A stretch of 64,000 nucleotides of DNA from Pseudomonas sp. AN-1 (GCF_034057115.1 NZ_CP139195.1:2914001-2978000), one strand, 5' to 3'. Positions 29,498 through 38,866 are shown, counted from the stretch's first letter. The notes: generated by a model from the letters alone, not told the origin. Program-made: numbers and translations.

Positions 29498-30307
29498 TCA
29501 GCGCGCCCTGTCCAGCAGCTCGCACAGCTTCGCCGTGGCGGCGAGCATCTGGAAGCTGGGCCGCTCGATGCCCTCGTCCGGCACCTCCCACACCTGGCCA
29601 CGGCGCACCGCGGTCAGTTGCGGCCAGGCCTGCCAGGCGCCGGCCTGGCCCGGCTCGCCGACCAGGATCACCGCCGGGTCGCGGGCCAGCACCGACTCGA
29701 CGCCGACCTGCGGCGCCGGCAGGGCAAGGTCCTCGAACACGTTGCGCGCGCCGCACAGGCGCAGGGCGTCGCTGATGATCTGCCGGCCGCCGAGGGTGTA
29801 CATGGGCCGGTCCCACACTTGGTAGAACACTGCCAGCGGCGCGCTGCCCGCGTAGCGCGCCCGCAGCGCGGCGATGCCTGCGCGCATGCGCGCGGCGAGG
29901 CGCTCGCCCTCCGCGCCATGGCCGACCGCGGCGCCGATCGCCGCCAGTTGGCCGGCCAACTCGTCGAGGTCGTGCGGCTGCGCCTCGATCAGCGGGATGC
30001 CGAGGGTCCTGAGCTGCGCATGCATGGCCGGGCCGACGCTGTCCGGCCAGAGCAGGACCAGGTCCGGCTGCAGGCTGAGCAGCACCTCCAGGTTGAGCTG
30101 GCCGTGGCGGCCGAGGGATGGCAGGTGGGCCAGCGCCGGCAGGCGCGGGCCGCCGTCGAGCACGCCGACCAGACGCTCGGCGGCGCCCAGCTCGACCATG
30201 ATCTCGCTGAGCGAGGGCGCCAGCGCCACCACCCGCCGCGCGTCCGGCTCCGTGGCCTGCGCCAGGGCGGCGCCGAGCAGCAGGACGGCGAGCAGCAGGC
30301 GGCGCAT
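29498..30307 (-). CDS. btuF: Cobalamin ABC transporter substrate-binding protein BtuF-like
   Basis: This 269-residue periplasmic protein has a signal peptide (LLLAVLLLGAALAQATEP) and the two-lobed BtuF/helical-backbone fold: RRVVALAPSLSEIMVELGAAERLVGV at the start, LVLLWPDSVG in the middle, YTLGGRQIISDALRLCGARNVF later (conserved parts VALAPSLSE, GGRQIISDAL, GARNVF). It binds B12 delivered by the outer-membrane receptor. It overlaps the upstream membrane protein gene by one base (TGATG) in the operon ribA-membrane protein-btuF. Unlike btuB it is not behind the riboswitch. The btuCD permease is not adjacent. P. aeruginosa PA4045 appears to be the counterpart. Confidence 0.88.
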   Translation of the reverse strand: MRRLLLAVLLLGAALAQATEPDARRVVALAPSLSEIMVELGAAERLVGVLDGGPRLPALAHLPSLGRHGQLNLEVLLSLQPDLVLLWPDSVGPAMHAQLRTLGIPLIEAQPHDLDELAGQLAAIGAAVGHGAEGERLAARMRAGIAALRARYAGSAPLAVFYQVWDRPMYTLGGRQIISDALRLCGARNVFEDLALPAPQVGVESVLARDPAVILVGEPGQAGAWQAWPQLTAVRRGQVWEVPDEGIERPSFQMLAATAKLCELLDRAR

Positions 30308-30729
30308 CAGCCGAGCTGGCGTGGCAGGCGATAGAGCAGCGCGATCACCAGGCTGGCGAACGCCAGCAGCAGCACCGGCACCGCGTGCAGGTCGGCCAGC
30401 CGGCCGACAGCGGCGATCCAGGCCGGCAGCAGGGCGCCGAGCAGGCCGTGGCGCTGGGTCCGGGCGAACACGGCCCAGGCCGCATCCTCATCGGGAGTGT
30501 CGAGGGCGCGGGCGGTGGCGATCAGGCCATGCTTGAAGCGGCGGAACAGCGGCAGGCCGACGAACATCGACAGCAGCGCGGCGACGAACAGCGGCATGGC
30601 CAGGCTGTCCGGCAGCAGCGCACGCTCCGGGCCGAAGGCGCCGAGCAGGATCAGCGGCAGCCAGGCCAGGGCCAGCATGCCCCACCAGCGGCGGGCGAAC
30701 GCCGGCCGCTGCAGCGCCACCGCACTCAT
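30307..30729 (-). CDS. Conserved small membrane protein (PA4046-like)
   Basis: A 140-residue protein with four hydrophobic segments: [56 protein letters not shown] and [20 protein letters not shown] do not recognise a functional family. ATG 30727-30729 overlaps the ribA stop (ATGA) and its own TGA overlaps the btuF start (TGATG), so all three are translationally coupled. The position between ribA and btuF is the same as PA4046 in P. aeruginosa. A role in riboflavin or cobalamin handling is a guess from context only. Confidence 0.75.
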   Translation of the reverse strand: MSAVALQRPAFARRWWGMLALAWLPLILLGAFGPERALLPDSLAMPLFVAALLSMFVGLPLFRRFKHGLIATARALDTPDEDAAWAVFARTQRHGLLGALLPAWIAAVGRLADLHAVPVLLLAFASLVIALLYRLPRQLG

Positions 30730-31343
30730 TCGCCTTCGTTCTCGGCCTGGTGCAGGTTGCCGAGCAGGTGGCCGAGCTTGCCGGCCTTGGTCGCCAGATA
30801 GTGCCTGTTGTGCGGGTTGAGGCCGCTGTGCAGCGGCACGCGCTCGGCCAGGCGGATGCCGTAGGTTTCCAGCGCCTTGAGCTTGCGCGGGTTGTTGGTC
30901 ATCAGCTTGAGCTCGTGGATGCCGAGGTGGTCGAGCATCGGCCGGCACATGGCGTAGTCGCGCTGGTCGGCGCCGAAGCCCAGGCGCTCGTTGGCCTCGA
31001 CGGTGTCGGCGCCGGCGTCCTGCAGCTCGTAGGCGCGGATCTTGTTGAGCAGGCCGATGCCGCGACCTTCCTGGCGCAGGTAGAGCAGCACGCCGCGGCC
31101 TTCGGCGGCGATGGCGCGCAGCGCCGCCTCGAGCTGGGCGCCGCAGTCGCAGCGCAGGCTGAACAGCGCATCGCCGGTCAGGCATTCGGAATGCAGGCGG
31201 CCGAGCACCGGGCGACCGTCGGCGACGTCGCCCAAGGTCAGGGCCACGTGCTCCTTGCCGGTGGCCTCATCGAGAAAGCCATGCATGGTGAACACGCCAA
31301 ACGGGGTTGGCAGCTTCGAGGCGGCGACAAAGACGACGGACAC
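30726..31343 (-). CDS. ribA: GTP cyclohydrolase II
   Basis: The 205-residue enzyme opens GTP to give the first riboflavin intermediate, with release of formate and pyrophosphate. Zinc ligands are the three Cys in [19 protein letters not shown], and [13 protein letters not shown] holds the catalytic Arg and nearby residues. It is the stand-alone RibA type, without a fused RibB. GTG 31341-31343 is chosen as start: AGGAG lies 8 bases upstream and homologues begin [15 protein letters not shown]; the longer open frame upstream is not conserved. No FMN riboswitch was seen in its 100-base leader. Confidence 0.95.
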   Translation of the reverse strand: MSVVFVAASKLPTPFGVFTMHGFLDEATGKEHVALTLGDVADGRPVLGRLHSECLTGDALFSLRCDCGAQLEAALRAIAAEGRGVLLYLRQEGRGIGLLNKIRAYELQDAGADTVEANERLGFGADQRDYAMCRPMLDHLGIHELKLMTNNPRKLKALETYGIRLAERVPLHSGLNPHNRHYLATKAGKLGHLLGNLHQAENEGE

Positions 31344-31443
31344 CGGGACACTCCTGCGGGACGTAGGGCACCGATTGTAGCAGCAAGCATGGCCGAGGCG
31401 GCCAGTCGGGATTGGCCGCCGCCGTCGCCCGCCCGGCCCGCGC

Positions 31444-32421
31444 TCAGAGCTGCTCCAGGCAGCCCGCCAGGCCGGCGCCGAGGTTCTCCAGCAGGCGCTC
31501 GTAGCCGCCGGCCCCGGCCTCGAGGTCGAAGCCCAGCGCATCCAGTTCGGCGAGACGCACCGGCAGGCCGTCGCTGAGGGTCTGCGCCAGGCGCGGACGC
31601 AGCGGCGGCTCGCTGAACACGCAGCTCGGCCCGGCGGCCTTGAGCTGCTCGCGCATGGCGGCGACGTGGCGGGCGCCCGGCTGCACCTCGGCGCTCACCG
31701 CGAACACCCCGGCGTGCTGCAGGCCGTAGGCTTCCTCGAAGTAGTCGAAGGCCTCGTGGAAGACGAAGAACGGCTTGCCCTTGAGCGGCGCCATCCGCGC
31801 CCTGAGCTTGTCGTCGGTGGCGGCCAGGCGCTGCTCGAAGGCGGCCAGGTTGGACCGGTAGCGCGCGGCGTTGGCCGGGTCGACCCGGGCCAGGTCGGCG
31901 GCCATGCGCGCGGCGATCACCCGCGCGTTGGCCGGCAGCAGCCACAGGTGGGCGTCCAGCGTGCCGGGGCGATGGGCGTGGTCGTGGCCCTGGTCATCAC
32001 GGGCGGCATGCCCGTCGTGTCCGTGCTCATCGTGTTCCCCGTGCGCGGCGTGCTCCTCGTCCGCGTGCCGGTGCTCCTCGCCGAAACGGCGCAGGTGCAG
32101 GCCGGACAGCGACTGCACGGCCAGGCTGGGCGCCTCGCGCCCTTCCAGCACGTGCGACAGGAACACTTCGAGGTCGGGGCCGATCCAGTAGACCAGCGCG
32201 GCCTCGTGCACCCGGCGGATATCCGAGGGACGCAGCGCGTAGTGGTGTGGCGAGGCGCCCGGCGGCAGCAGCACCTCGGGCGTGCCGGCGCCGTCCTGCA
32301 CGGCGGCGGCGATCAGCTGCAGCGGCTTGATGCTGGTCAGCACGCGCACTTCGGCCAGCGCCGGGCTGGCCAGCAGGGCCGCCAGCAGGGCGGCGGGCAG
32401 CAAAGAAGACAGACGGGGCAC
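31444..32421 (-). CDS. znuA: Zinc ABC transporter substrate-binding protein
   Basis: This 325-residue cluster-A1 binding protein captures Zn2+ in the periplasm. It has a signal peptide (LASPALAEV), metal ligands His in [11 protein letters not shown], a His/Asp/Glu-rich flexible loop at about residues 115-150 ([16 protein letters not shown]), [18 protein letters not shown], and a Cys pair (CVF and CLEQL) that may form the usual disulfide. GTG 32419-32421 is the start, with GGAGAG 7 bases upstream. It is divergent from zur-znuCB across a Zur-type operator. Confidence 0.95.
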   Translation of the reverse strand: MPRLSSLLPAALLAALLASPALAEVRVLTSIKPLQLIAAAVQDGAGTPEVLLPPGASPHHYALRPSDIRRVHEAALVYWIGPDLEVFLSHVLEGREAPSLAVQSLSGLHLRRFGEEHRHADEEHAAHGEHDEHGHDGHAARDDQGHDHAHRPGTLDAHLWLLPANARVIAARMAADLARVDPANAARYRSNLAAFEQRLAATDDKLRARMAPLKGKPFFVFHEAFDYFEEAYGLQHAGVFAVSAEVQPGARHVAAMREQLKAAGPSCVFSEPPLRPRLAQTLSDGLPVRLAELDALGFDLEAGAGGYERLLENLGAGLAGCLEQL

Positions 32422-32449
32422 GGGAAGCTCTCTCCGGGGAAACTGAATG

Positions 32450-32462
32450 GTTATATAATAAC
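32450..32462. promoter_or_regulatory. Zur operator between znuA and zur
   Basis: GTTATATAATAAC is a near-perfect palindrome that matches the core of the known gamma-proteobacterial Zur box. It lies 28 bases from the znuA start and 24 bases from the zur start, placed to control both transcripts. Confidence 0.75.
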
Positions 32463-32486
32463 GTCCCTTTGCCCGGGAGTGTCGCC

Positions 32487-32972
32487 ATGTCTTCCACGCC
32501 GCTGGCCTGCCATCCCCACGACCACAGCCACTGCGTGAGCGCGGCGCTGGCCGCCGCCGACGCCCTGTGCGCGCGCAGCGGCGCGCGCCTCACCGCCCTG
32601 CGCCGCCGTGTGCTCGAGCTGGTCTGGGCCAGCCACCAGCCGCTCGGCGCCTACGACATCCTCGGCGTGCTCAGCGCCGAGGACGGCCGCCGCGCCGCGC
32701 CGCCCACCGTGTACCGCGCGCTGGACTTCCTCCTCGAGCACGGCCTGATCCACCGCCTCGCCTCGCTCAACGCCTACATCGGCTGCAACCATCCGGGGCA
32801 CAGCCACCAAGGCCACTTCCTGATCTGCCGCCAGTGCAACGCCGCCATCGAGGTGGAGCAGCCGGCCATCGGCGCGGCCATCCAGGCCGCGGCCACCGAG
32901 GTGGGCTTCGCCGTGGAGGGGCAGATGGTCGAGGTGGTCGGCCTGTGCGCGCGCTGCCGGGAGGCGGCATGA
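32487..32972 (+). CDS. zur: Zinc uptake regulator Zur (Fur family)
   Basis: A 161-residue repressor that binds DNA when loaded with zinc. It has an N-terminal His-rich stretch (CHPHDHSHC), a winged helix with the recognition helix in [21 protein letters not shown], and a C-terminal dimer domain with structural-zinc cysteines CRQC and CARC. The first gene of zur-znuC-znuB, it overlaps znuC by four bases (ATGA). The palindrome just upstream implies autoregulation. The counterpart in P. aeruginosa is PA5499 (np20). Confidence 0.95.
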   Translation: MSSTPLACHPHDHSHCVSAALAAADALCARSGARLTALRRRVLELVWASHQPLGAYDILGVLSAEDGRRAAPPTVYRALDFLLEHGLIHRLASLNAYIGCNHPGHSHQGHFLICRQCNAAIEVEQPAIGAAIQAAATEVGFAVEGQMVEVVGLCARCREAA

Positions 32973-33742
32973 GCGAGGCGCTGCTCCGCCTCGACGGGGT
33001 CGGCGTCGAGTTCGCCGGCAACGCCGTGCTGCAGGACGTGCAGCTGGAGCTGAAGTCCGGCGAGATCGTCACCCTGATCGGCCCCAACGGCGCCGGCAAG
33101 ACCACCCTGGTGCGCGTGGTGCTCGGCCTGCTCGCCCCGCACACGGGCAGCCTGTGGCGGCGCGAGCGGCTGCGCATCGGCTACATGCCGCAGAAGCTGC
33201 ACGTCGAGCCGACCCTGCCGCTGTCGGTGCTGCGCTTCCTGCGCCTGGTGCCGGGAGTCGACCGCGCCCGCGCCCTGGAGGCGCTCGGCGAGGTGGGCGC
33301 GGCCAAGGTGATCGACAGCCCGCTGCAGAAGATCTCCGGCGGCGAACTGCAGCGCGTGCTGCTGGCCCGCGCCCTGCTGCGCAAGCCCGAGCTGCTGGTG
33401 CTCGACGAGCCGGTGCAGGGCGTCGACATCGCCGGGCAGAGCGAGCTGTACCGCCTGATCGGCCGCCTGCGCCAGCGCTACGGCTGCGGCGTGCTGATGG
33501 TCTCCCACGACCTGCACCTGGTGATGAGCGCCACCGACCGGGTGGTCTGCCTGAACCACCATGTGTGCTGCTCCGGGCATCCCGAGCAGGTCAGCAGCGA
33601 CCCGGTGTTCCGCGAGCTGTTCGGCAACGACGCGCGCAACCTGGCGATCTACCACCACCAGCACGACCACCAGCACGACCTGCACGGCAGCGTGGTGCTG
33701 CCCAGGCAACCCCACGTCCACGGCCCCCACTGCAAGCACTGA
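32969..33742 (+). CDS. znuC: Zinc ABC transporter ATPase
   Basis: The 257-residue ATPase drives zinc import through ZnuB. Walker A is GPNGAGKTT near residue 39, the signature is [15 protein letters not shown], Walker B is [12 protein letters not shown], and the switch His is in VSHDLH. The C-terminus carries an added His-rich tail ([13 protein letters not shown] and HVHGPHCKH) typical of ZnuC proteins, likely metal-binding. It is coupled to zur upstream and ends one base before the znuB start. Confidence 0.96.
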   Translation: MSEALLRLDGVGVEFAGNAVLQDVQLELKSGEIVTLIGPNGAGKTTLVRVVLGLLAPHTGSLWRRERLRIGYMPQKLHVEPTLPLSVLRFLRLVPGVDRARALEALGEVGAAKVIDSPLQKISGGELQRVLLARALLRKPELLVLDEPVQGVDIAGQSELYRLIGRLRQRYGCGVLMVSHDLHLVMSATDRVVCLNHHVCCSGHPEQVSSDPVFRELFGNDARNLAIYHHQHDHQHDLHGSVVLPRQPHVHGPHCKH

Positions 33743-33743
33743 C

Positions 33744-34532
33744 ATGCCCGAATTCCTGCTCAACGCCCTGCTCGCCGGGCTCGCCCTGGCGCTGGTCGCC
33801 GGCCCGCTCGGCTCCTTCGTGGTCTGGCGGCGCATGGCCTACTTCGGCGACACCCTGGCCCACGCCGCGCTGCTCGGCGTGGCGCTGGGCTTCCTGCTCG
33901 ACATCAGCCCGACCCTGGCGGTGACCGTCGGCTGCATCGTCCTCGCCGTGCTGCTGGTGGCCCTGCAGCAGCGCCAGCCGCTGGCCGCCGACACCCTGCT
34001 CGGCATCCTCGCCCACAGCACCCTGTCGCTCGGCCTGGTCACCGTCAGCCTGCTCGACGAGGTGCGCGTCGACCTGATGGCCTACCTGTTCGGCGACCTG
34101 CTGGCGGTGGGCACGGCGGACCTGCTGTGGATGGTCGCCGGCAGCGCGCTGGTGCTCGGCGTGCTGGCCTGGCTGTGGCGTCCGCTGTTGGCGCTCACCG
34201 TGCACGAGGAGCTGGCCCGGGTCGAAGGCCTGCCGGTCGGCGCCCTGCGCCTGGCACTGATGCTGCTGATCGCCGTGGTGATCGCCGTGGCGATGAAGAT
34301 CGTCGGCGTGCTGCTGATCACCTCGCTGCTGATCATCCCCGCCGCCGCGGCGCAGCGTCATGCGCGCAGCCCCGAGCAGATGGCCGCCGGCGCCAGCCTG
34401 GTCGGCCTGCTCGCGGTGTGCGCCGGCCTGGCGCTATCCTGGTACCAGGACACCCCGGCCGGACCGTCCATCGTGGTCAGCGCCGCCGGCCTGTTCCTGC
34501 TGAGCTTCCTGCTGCCGCGCCGGGCGGTGTAG
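33744..34532 (+). CDS. znuB: Zinc ABC transporter permease
   Basis: This 262-residue inner-membrane protein has about eight to nine hydrophobic segments and the ABC-3 family pattern: WRRMAYFGDTLAHAALLGVALG near the N-terminus, GDLLAV, and ITSLLIIPAAAAQ as the coupling region. It forms the channel for zinc delivered by ZnuA. It follows znuC by one base and ends the zur-znuCB operon; a lipoprotein gene starts 36 bases on. Confidence 0.95.
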   Translation: MPEFLLNALLAGLALALVAGPLGSFVVWRRMAYFGDTLAHAALLGVALGFLLDISPTLAVTVGCIVLAVLLVALQQRQPLAADTLLGILAHSTLSLGLVTVSLLDEVRVDLMAYLFGDLLAVGTADLLWMVAGSALVLGVLAWLWRPLLALTVHEELARVEGLPVGALRLALMLLIAVVIAVAMKIVGVLLITSLLIIPAAAAQRHARSPEQMAAGASLVGLLAVCAGLALSWYQDTPAGPSIVVSAAGLFLLSFLLPRRAV

Positions 34533-34568
34533 AATTGCCTACTTTCTGAACAGTCCGAGGCCTGAGCC

Positions 34569-34964
34569 ATGACCCGTGCCCTTCGCTGCCTGCCGCTGCT
34601 CGCCCTGCTGCTGCTCGGCGCCTGCCAGAGCCTGCCGTGGAGCGAGGACGCGCGCGCCCAGGCCCGCGAGCGCCAGCAGTTCGAGCGCCTGCTCGGCGCC
34701 GGCGAACTGGAGGCCGCCGGAGTCACCCTCGGCCACCTGCGCGCCCGCGATGCGGCACAGGTCGAGCACTACCAGCGCCTGCTCGCCGACGCCTGGCTGC
34801 AGCGCAGCCAGCAGGCCCTCGAGCGCGGCGACCTGAACGCCGCCACCACCGCCCTGGCGCGGGCCCGCGCGCTGATGCCCAAGGCGCCGGCGCTGACCAA
34901 CGGCCTGGGTGGCGCGCTGCAGCCGACGCCGCCGGCGGATGTCGGCGGCGAGATCGCCGAATAG
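34569..34964 (+). CDS. Small lipoprotein with TPR-like helices (PA5502-like)
   Basis: A 131-residue protein with lipobox LLLGACQ (Cys near residue 19) and a helical mature part resembling a tetratricopeptide pair (YQRLLADAWLQRSQQALERGDLNAATTALARARAL region). No enzyme motif is visible. It lies between znuB and metN, exactly as PA5502 does in P. aeruginosa, but its link to either transporter is unproven. Confidence 0.75.
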   Translation: MTRALRCLPLLALLLLGACQSLPWSEDARAQARERQQFERLLGAGELEAAGVTLGHLRARDAAQVEHYQRLLADAWLQRSQQALERGDLNAATTALARARALMPKAPALTNGLGGALQPTPPADVGGEIAE

Positions 34965-35007
34965 AGACTCCCGTTCGATCAGCTATATCGATAGTCTTTC
35001 AAAGCAT

Positions 35008-35036
35008 TTTCCGCACTAAAAGCGGGCCGCTAGACT
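35008..35036 (+). promoter_or_regulatory. Candidate promoter of metNIQ
   Basis: TTTCCG (35008-35013) and TAGACT (35031-35036) are 17 bases apart, 40 bases before metN. The -35 is weak. No MetJ-type box or SAM riboswitch was seen in this 112-base gap. Confidence 0.35.
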
Positions 35037-35076
35037 CTGCCGCCAGGGCCCGTTCCCTCACCCACAAGGTTTTCCC

Positions 35077-36084
35077 GTGATCCACTTCGACAACGTCCAC
35101 AAGGCGTACCGGGTCAATGGCCGCGACATTCCCGCCCTGCAGCCCACCTCCCTGCAGGTCGGCGCCGGCGAGATCTTCGGCCTGATCGGCCACTCCGGCG
35201 CCGGCAAGAGCACCCTGCTGCGCCTGATCAACCGCCTCGAGGAGCCCTCCGGCGGGCGCATCCTGATCGACGGCACCGACGCCACCGCCCTCGACGCCGC
35301 CGACCTGCGCCGCCTGCGCCAGCGCATCGGCATGATCTTCCAGCACTTCAACCTGCTGGCCTCGAAGACCGTCGCCGACAACGTCGCCCTGCCGCTCAGG
35401 CTGGCCGGCGAGCTGCCGGCCGCGGCCATCGACGCCCGCGTCGCCGAGCTGCTGGCCCGCGTCGGCCTCGCCGAGCACGCGCACAAGTACCCGGCGCAGC
35501 TCTCCGGCGGCCAGAAGCAGCGCGTCGGCATCGCCCGCGCGCTGGCCCTGGAGCCGAAGATCCTGCTGTGCGACGAGGCCACCAGCGCCCTCGACCCGCA
35601 GACCACCGGCCAGGTGCTGCAGCTGCTGGCCGAGATCAACCGCGAGCTGAAGCTGACCATCGTGCTGATCACCCACGAGATGGACGTGATCCGCCGCGTC
35701 TGCGACCGCGTGGCGGTGATGGACGGCGGGGTGATCGTCGAGCAGGGCGCGGTGGCCGACGTGTTCCTCCATCCGCAGCACCCGACCACCAAGCGCTTCG
35801 TGCTGGAGGACGAGCACGTCGACGCAGACGCCCAGCAGGACGACTTCGCCCACGTGCCCGGGCGCATCCTGCGCCTGACCTTCCGCGGCGAGGCCACCTA
35901 CGCCCCGCTGCTCGGCCAGGTCGCGCGCGACACCGGGGTCGACTACAGCATCCTCGCCGGACGCATCGACCGCATCCGCGAGACCCCCTACGGCCAGCTG
36001 ACCCTGGCCCTCACCGGCGGCGACCTGGACGCCGCCCTGGCGCGCCTCGATGCCGCCGACGTGCATGTCGAGGTACTGCGCTGA
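35077..36084 (+). CDS. metN: Methionine ABC transporter ATPase
   Basis: The 335-residue ATPase powers uptake of D- and L-methionine. Walker A is GHSGAGKST near residue 38, the Q-loop is IFQHFNLL, the signature [15 protein letters not shown], Walker [14 protein letters not shown], and the switch THEMDVI. The C-terminal NIL/ACT domain (from about residue 260) is the regulatory part that binds methionine and inhibits the transporter from inside. GTG 35077 is the start. Its TGA overlaps the metI ATG (TGATG). Confidence 0.95.
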   Translation: MIHFDNVHKAYRVNGRDIPALQPTSLQVGAGEIFGLIGHSGAGKSTLLRLINRLEEPSGGRILIDGTDATALDAADLRRLRQRIGMIFQHFNLLASKTVADNVALPLRLAGELPAAAIDARVAELLARVGLAEHAHKYPAQLSGGQKQRVGIARALALEPKILLCDEATSALDPQTTGQVLQLLAEINRELKLTIVLITHEMDVIRRVCDRVAVMDGGVIVEQGAVADVFLHPQHPTTKRFVLEDEHVDADAQQDDFAHVPGRILRLTFRGEATYAPLLGQVARDTGVDYSILAGRIDRIRETPYGQLTLALTGGDLDAALARLDAADVHVEVLR

Positions 36085-36752
36085 TGCTGGAGAAACTGCT
36101 GCCCAACGTGTTCTGGCCGGAGATCTGGCAGGCCAGCCTCGATACCCTGGCGATGCTCGGCGGATCCTTGCTGTTCACCGTGCTGCTCGGCCTGCCGCTC
36201 GGCGTGCTGCTGTTCCTCAGCGGCCCGCGCCAGCTGTTCGACAACCCGCCGCTGTACCGCCTGCTGTCGCTGGTGGTCAACGTGCTGCGCTCGGTGCCCT
36301 TCGTCATCCTGCTGATCCTGATGATCCCGCTGACCGAGCTGATCGTCGGCACCTCGCTGGGCGCCGTCGGCGCCATCCCGCCGCTGGTGGTCGGCGCCAC
36401 CCCGCTGTTCGCCCGCCTGGCCGAGACCGCGTTGCGCGAGGTCGACCGCGGCATCATCGAGGCGACCCAGGCGATGGGCGCCAGCACCCGGCAGATCATC
36501 CTCGCCGCGCTGCTGCCCGAGGCGCGCCCCGGCCTGCTCGCCGCGGTCACCGTCACCGCCATCACCCTGGTGTCCTACACCGCCATGTCCGGCCTGATCG
36601 GCGGCGGCGGCCTCGGCGATCTCGCCGTGCGCTACGGTTACCAGCGCTACCAGCCCGACGTCATGGCGGTCACCGTGATCCTCCTGCTGGTGCTGGTGCA
36701 GGTGCTGCAGAGCGCCGGCGACCGCCTGGTGATGCGCTTCTCGCGCAAGTAA
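36084..36752 (+). CDS. metI: Methionine ABC transporter permease
   Basis: This 222-residue membrane protein has five hydrophobic segments and the binding-protein-dependent permease EAA-type loop (EATQAMGASTRQIILAALLPEA). The N-terminal WPEIWQASLDTLAMLGGSLL and GLIGGGGLGDLAVRYGYQRY segments are typical of MetI. It is translationally coupled to metN and precedes metQ, completing the standard metNIQ operon (PA5503-PA5505). Confidence 0.96.
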   Translation: MLEKLLPNVFWPEIWQASLDTLAMLGGSLLFTVLLGLPLGVLLFLSGPRQLFDNPPLYRLLSLVVNVLRSVPFVILLILMIPLTELIVGTSLGAVGAIPPLVVGATPLFARLAETALREVDRGIIEATQAMGASTRQIILAALLPEARPGLLAAVTVTAITLVSYTAMSGLIGGGGLGDLAVRYGYQRYQPDVMAVTVILLLVLVQVLQSAGDRLVMRFSRK

Positions 36753-36808
36753 TCCGACCGGGCCGGCCATCCGCCGGCCCGGCGTTCCATCCCACAAGGA
36801 GCTCAACA

Positions 36809-37585
36809 ATGAAAAAACTGCTGGCTGCCGCGACCCTGTTCGCCGCCTTCTCCGCCACCGCCCAGGCGCAGACCCTCAACGTCGCCGCCACCCCGGTGCC
36901 GCACGCGGAGATCCTCGAAGTGGTCAAGCCGATGCTGGCCAAGCAGGGGGTGGAACTGAAGGTGCGCGTGTTCACCGACTACGTGCAGCCCAACCTGCAG
37001 GTGCAGCAGGGCAACCTCGACGCCAACTTCTTCCAGCACCAGCCCTACCTCGACGAGTTCAACGCCAGCCGCAAGACCTCGCTGGTCAGCGTGACCGGCG
37101 TGCACATCGAGCCGTTCGGCGCCTACTCCAGCAAGTTCAAGAAGCTCGACGAGCTGCCCGAGGGCGCCAGCGTGGCCATCCCCAACGACGCCACCAACGG
37201 CGGCCGTGCCCTGCTGCTGCTGGCCAAGGCCGGGGTGATCACCCTCAAGGACGGCGCCGGCATCACCGCCACGCCCAAGGACATCGCCGCCAATCCGAAG
37301 CAGATCCAGGTGCGCGAACTGGAAGCGGCCACCCTGCCGCGCGTGCTCAAGCAGGTCGACCTGGCGCTGATCAACACCAACTACGCCCTGGAAGCCGGCC
37401 TGACCCCGACCAAGGACGCCCTGGCCATCGAGGGCAACGACTCGCCCTACGTCAACATCCTGGTCAGCCGTGCCGACAACAAGGACAGCGAAGCCATGCA
37501 GAAGCTGGCCAAGGCCCTGCACAGCGACGAGGTGAAGGCCTTCATCGCCGACAAGTACAAGGGCGCGGTGGTGCCGGCGTTCTGA
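36809..37585 (+). CDS. metQ: Methionine-binding protein MetQ/NlpA family
   Basis: A 258-residue periplasmic protein with signal peptide MKKLLAAATLFAAFSATAQA and the NlpA fold: VAATPVPHAEIL, QPNLQVQQGNLDANFFQHQPYL, VAIPNDATNGGRAL and VDLALINTNYA. E. coli MetQ is a lipoprotein, but here there is no Cys at the cleavage site, so it is predicted to be soluble in the periplasm, as in some pseudomonad homologues. AAGGAG precedes the ATG. A terminator follows 28 bases after the stop. Confidence 0.95.
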   Translation: MKKLLAAATLFAAFSATAQAQTLNVAATPVPHAEILEVVKPMLAKQGVELKVRVFTDYVQPNLQVQQGNLDANFFQHQPYLDEFNASRKTSLVSVTGVHIEPFGAYSSKFKKLDELPEGASVAIPNDATNGGRALLLLAKAGVITLKDGAGITATPKDIAANPKQIQVRELEAATLPRVLKQVDLALINTNYALEAGLTPTKDALAIEGNDSPYVNILVSRADNKDSEAMQKLAKALHSDEVKAFIADKYKGAVVPAF

Positions 37586-37613
37586 GCGCCGCCTAGGCAG
37601 CCCCTGCAATGAA

Positions 37614-37646
37614 CGAAGCCCCCGCACCTGCGGGGGCTTCGCGTTT
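37614..37646 (+). terminator. Intrinsic terminator after metQ
   Basis: A 12-base stem (CGAAGCCCCCGC/GCGGGGGCTTCG) with a 4-base loop is followed by CGTTTG. It may also end the convergent panE-like transcript. Confidence 0.8.
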
Positions 37647-37669
37647 GTGGCCTGAACCGACCGAAGTCC

Positions 37670-38662
37670 TCAGCCCTGAGGCGCGGCCTGCGGATACAGG
37701 CCATGCACCCGCGCGAACAGCCGCGTCAGGCCGAGCAGGGCATCGATGTTCGGTGTCTCGACGCCCACGCGCCGGCCGATCTCCTGCACCGCGCCGACGA
37801 TGCCGTCCAGCTCGATGGCGCGTCCCGCCTCGGCGTCCTGCAGCATCGAGGTCTTGAACGCGCCCAGCTTGCGGGTCACCGCATGGCGCTCGTCGGGGCT
37901 CTGGGTCACCTCGCAGCCGATCAGCCGGCCGATGGCGGCCGCCTCGCGCATAGCCGCCGAGCAGAACTGGCGCACCAGCTCGTCGTCCAGCAGGCGATCG
38001 ATGGTGGCGCCGGTGATCGCCGAGACCGGATTCATGGTCAGGTTGCCCCACAGCTTGTACCAGATGTCGTAGCGGATATCGGCACTGACGGTGACGGCGA
38101 AGCCGGCCCTTTCCAGCAAACCGGCCAGTTGCTGCACCCGCGCGGAGGCGCCGCCGGCCGGCTCGCCGACGATCAGCCCGTTGCCCATCACGTGGCGCAC
38201 CAGCCCCGGTTCCGGAGCGGTGCAGCTGGCGTGCACCACGCAGCCGACGACCCGCTCCAGCGGGATGGTCCGCGCGATGGCGCCGCTCGGATCGACGCTG
38301 GCCAGCGGCGCCTCGAAGCCCGGCAGGCCCTGGCAGAACCACCAGGGCACACCGTTCATCGCCGGCAGCACCAGCGTCTCGGGCCCGATCAGCGGCGCGA
38401 GGCGCGGCGCCAGATCGGCCAGTGCCTGACCCTTGACCGCGATGATCAGCAGATCCTGCACGCCGAGCGCCTCGGCCTGCTCCTCGGCCGCCGCCAGCGG
38501 CGCCTGCAGCAGGCCCTCGCCGGTTTGCAGGCGCCAGCCGTGGCGGCGCAGCGCCTCCAGGGTGGCGCCGCGCGCCAGGGCGCTGACGCTGGCGCCCGCC
38601 GCGGCGAGCTTGCTGCCGAGGAAACCGCCGATCGCGCCGGCGCCGACAATACAGACCTTCAT
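37670..38662 (-). CDS. Ketopantoate reductase-family oxidoreductase
   Basis: The 330-residue NADPH-dependent enzyme has the Rossmann motif GAGAIGGFLGS at the start, KGQAL, the substrate-domain motif KLWGNLTMNPVSAIT with the catalytic Lys, and a long helical C-terminus. The family includes PanE, but paralogues reduce other 2-keto acids. ATG 38662 is chosen for its AGGAG and the conserved MKVCIVGAG; the open frame further upstream is repeat-derived. It lies in line with an aldolase gene and a TRAP binding-protein gene, separated from them by a repeat, suggesting a catabolic 2-keto acid step rather than pantothenate synthesis. Confidence 0.82.
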   Translation of the reverse strand: MKVCIVGAGAIGGFLGSKLAAAGASVSALARGATLEALRRHGWRLQTGEGLLQAPLAAAEEQAEALGVQDLLIIAVKGQALADLAPRLAPLIGPETLVLPAMNGVPWWFCQGLPGFEAPLASVDPSGAIARTIPLERVVGCVVHASCTAPEPGLVRHVMGNGLIVGEPAGGASARVQQLAGLLERAGFAVTVSADIRYDIWYKLWGNLTMNPVSAITGATIDRLLDDELVRQFCSAAMREAAAIGRLIGCEVTQSPDERHAVTRKLGAFKTSMLQDAEAGRAIELDGIVGAVQEIGRRVGVETPNIDALLGLTRLFARVHGLYPQAAPQG

Positions 38663-38771
38663 GCTCGATTCTCCTGTGAGGCCCGGGGAGGGCTCATCTG
38701 AACGCCCATTGAAGAACTCCGCGAAGCGTCCAGACAAGACCTTGGCCGAAAATCCGGAGCAATCGCGTGGC

Positions 38772-38866
38772 GTAGGGGCGAATTTATTCGCCAAGCAGGC
38801 CGATGGCCTGCCCTTGATGGCTCCGGGGGTGCTTCGCGCCCCTTGGCGAATGAATTCGCCCCTACA
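38772..38866. repeat. Dispersed palindromic repeat, GGGGCGAAT family (copy 2)
   Basis: Outer arms GTAGGGGCGAATTTATTCGCC and the inverted CGAATGAATTCGCCCCTAC bound a centre with its own hairpin (AGCAGGCC-GAT-GGCCTGCC). It is the longer copy of the element at 12418-12471 and sits between the aldolase gene and the panE-like gene. Confidence 0.75.

Noticed and set aside
31344-31443. FMN riboswitch before ribA
   Set aside because: The gap is only 100 bases and lacks the conserved RFN elements.
36800-36815. A-rich start of metQ as an Hfq-Crc motif
   Set aside because: CAACAATGAAAA does not keep the AAnAAnAA period.
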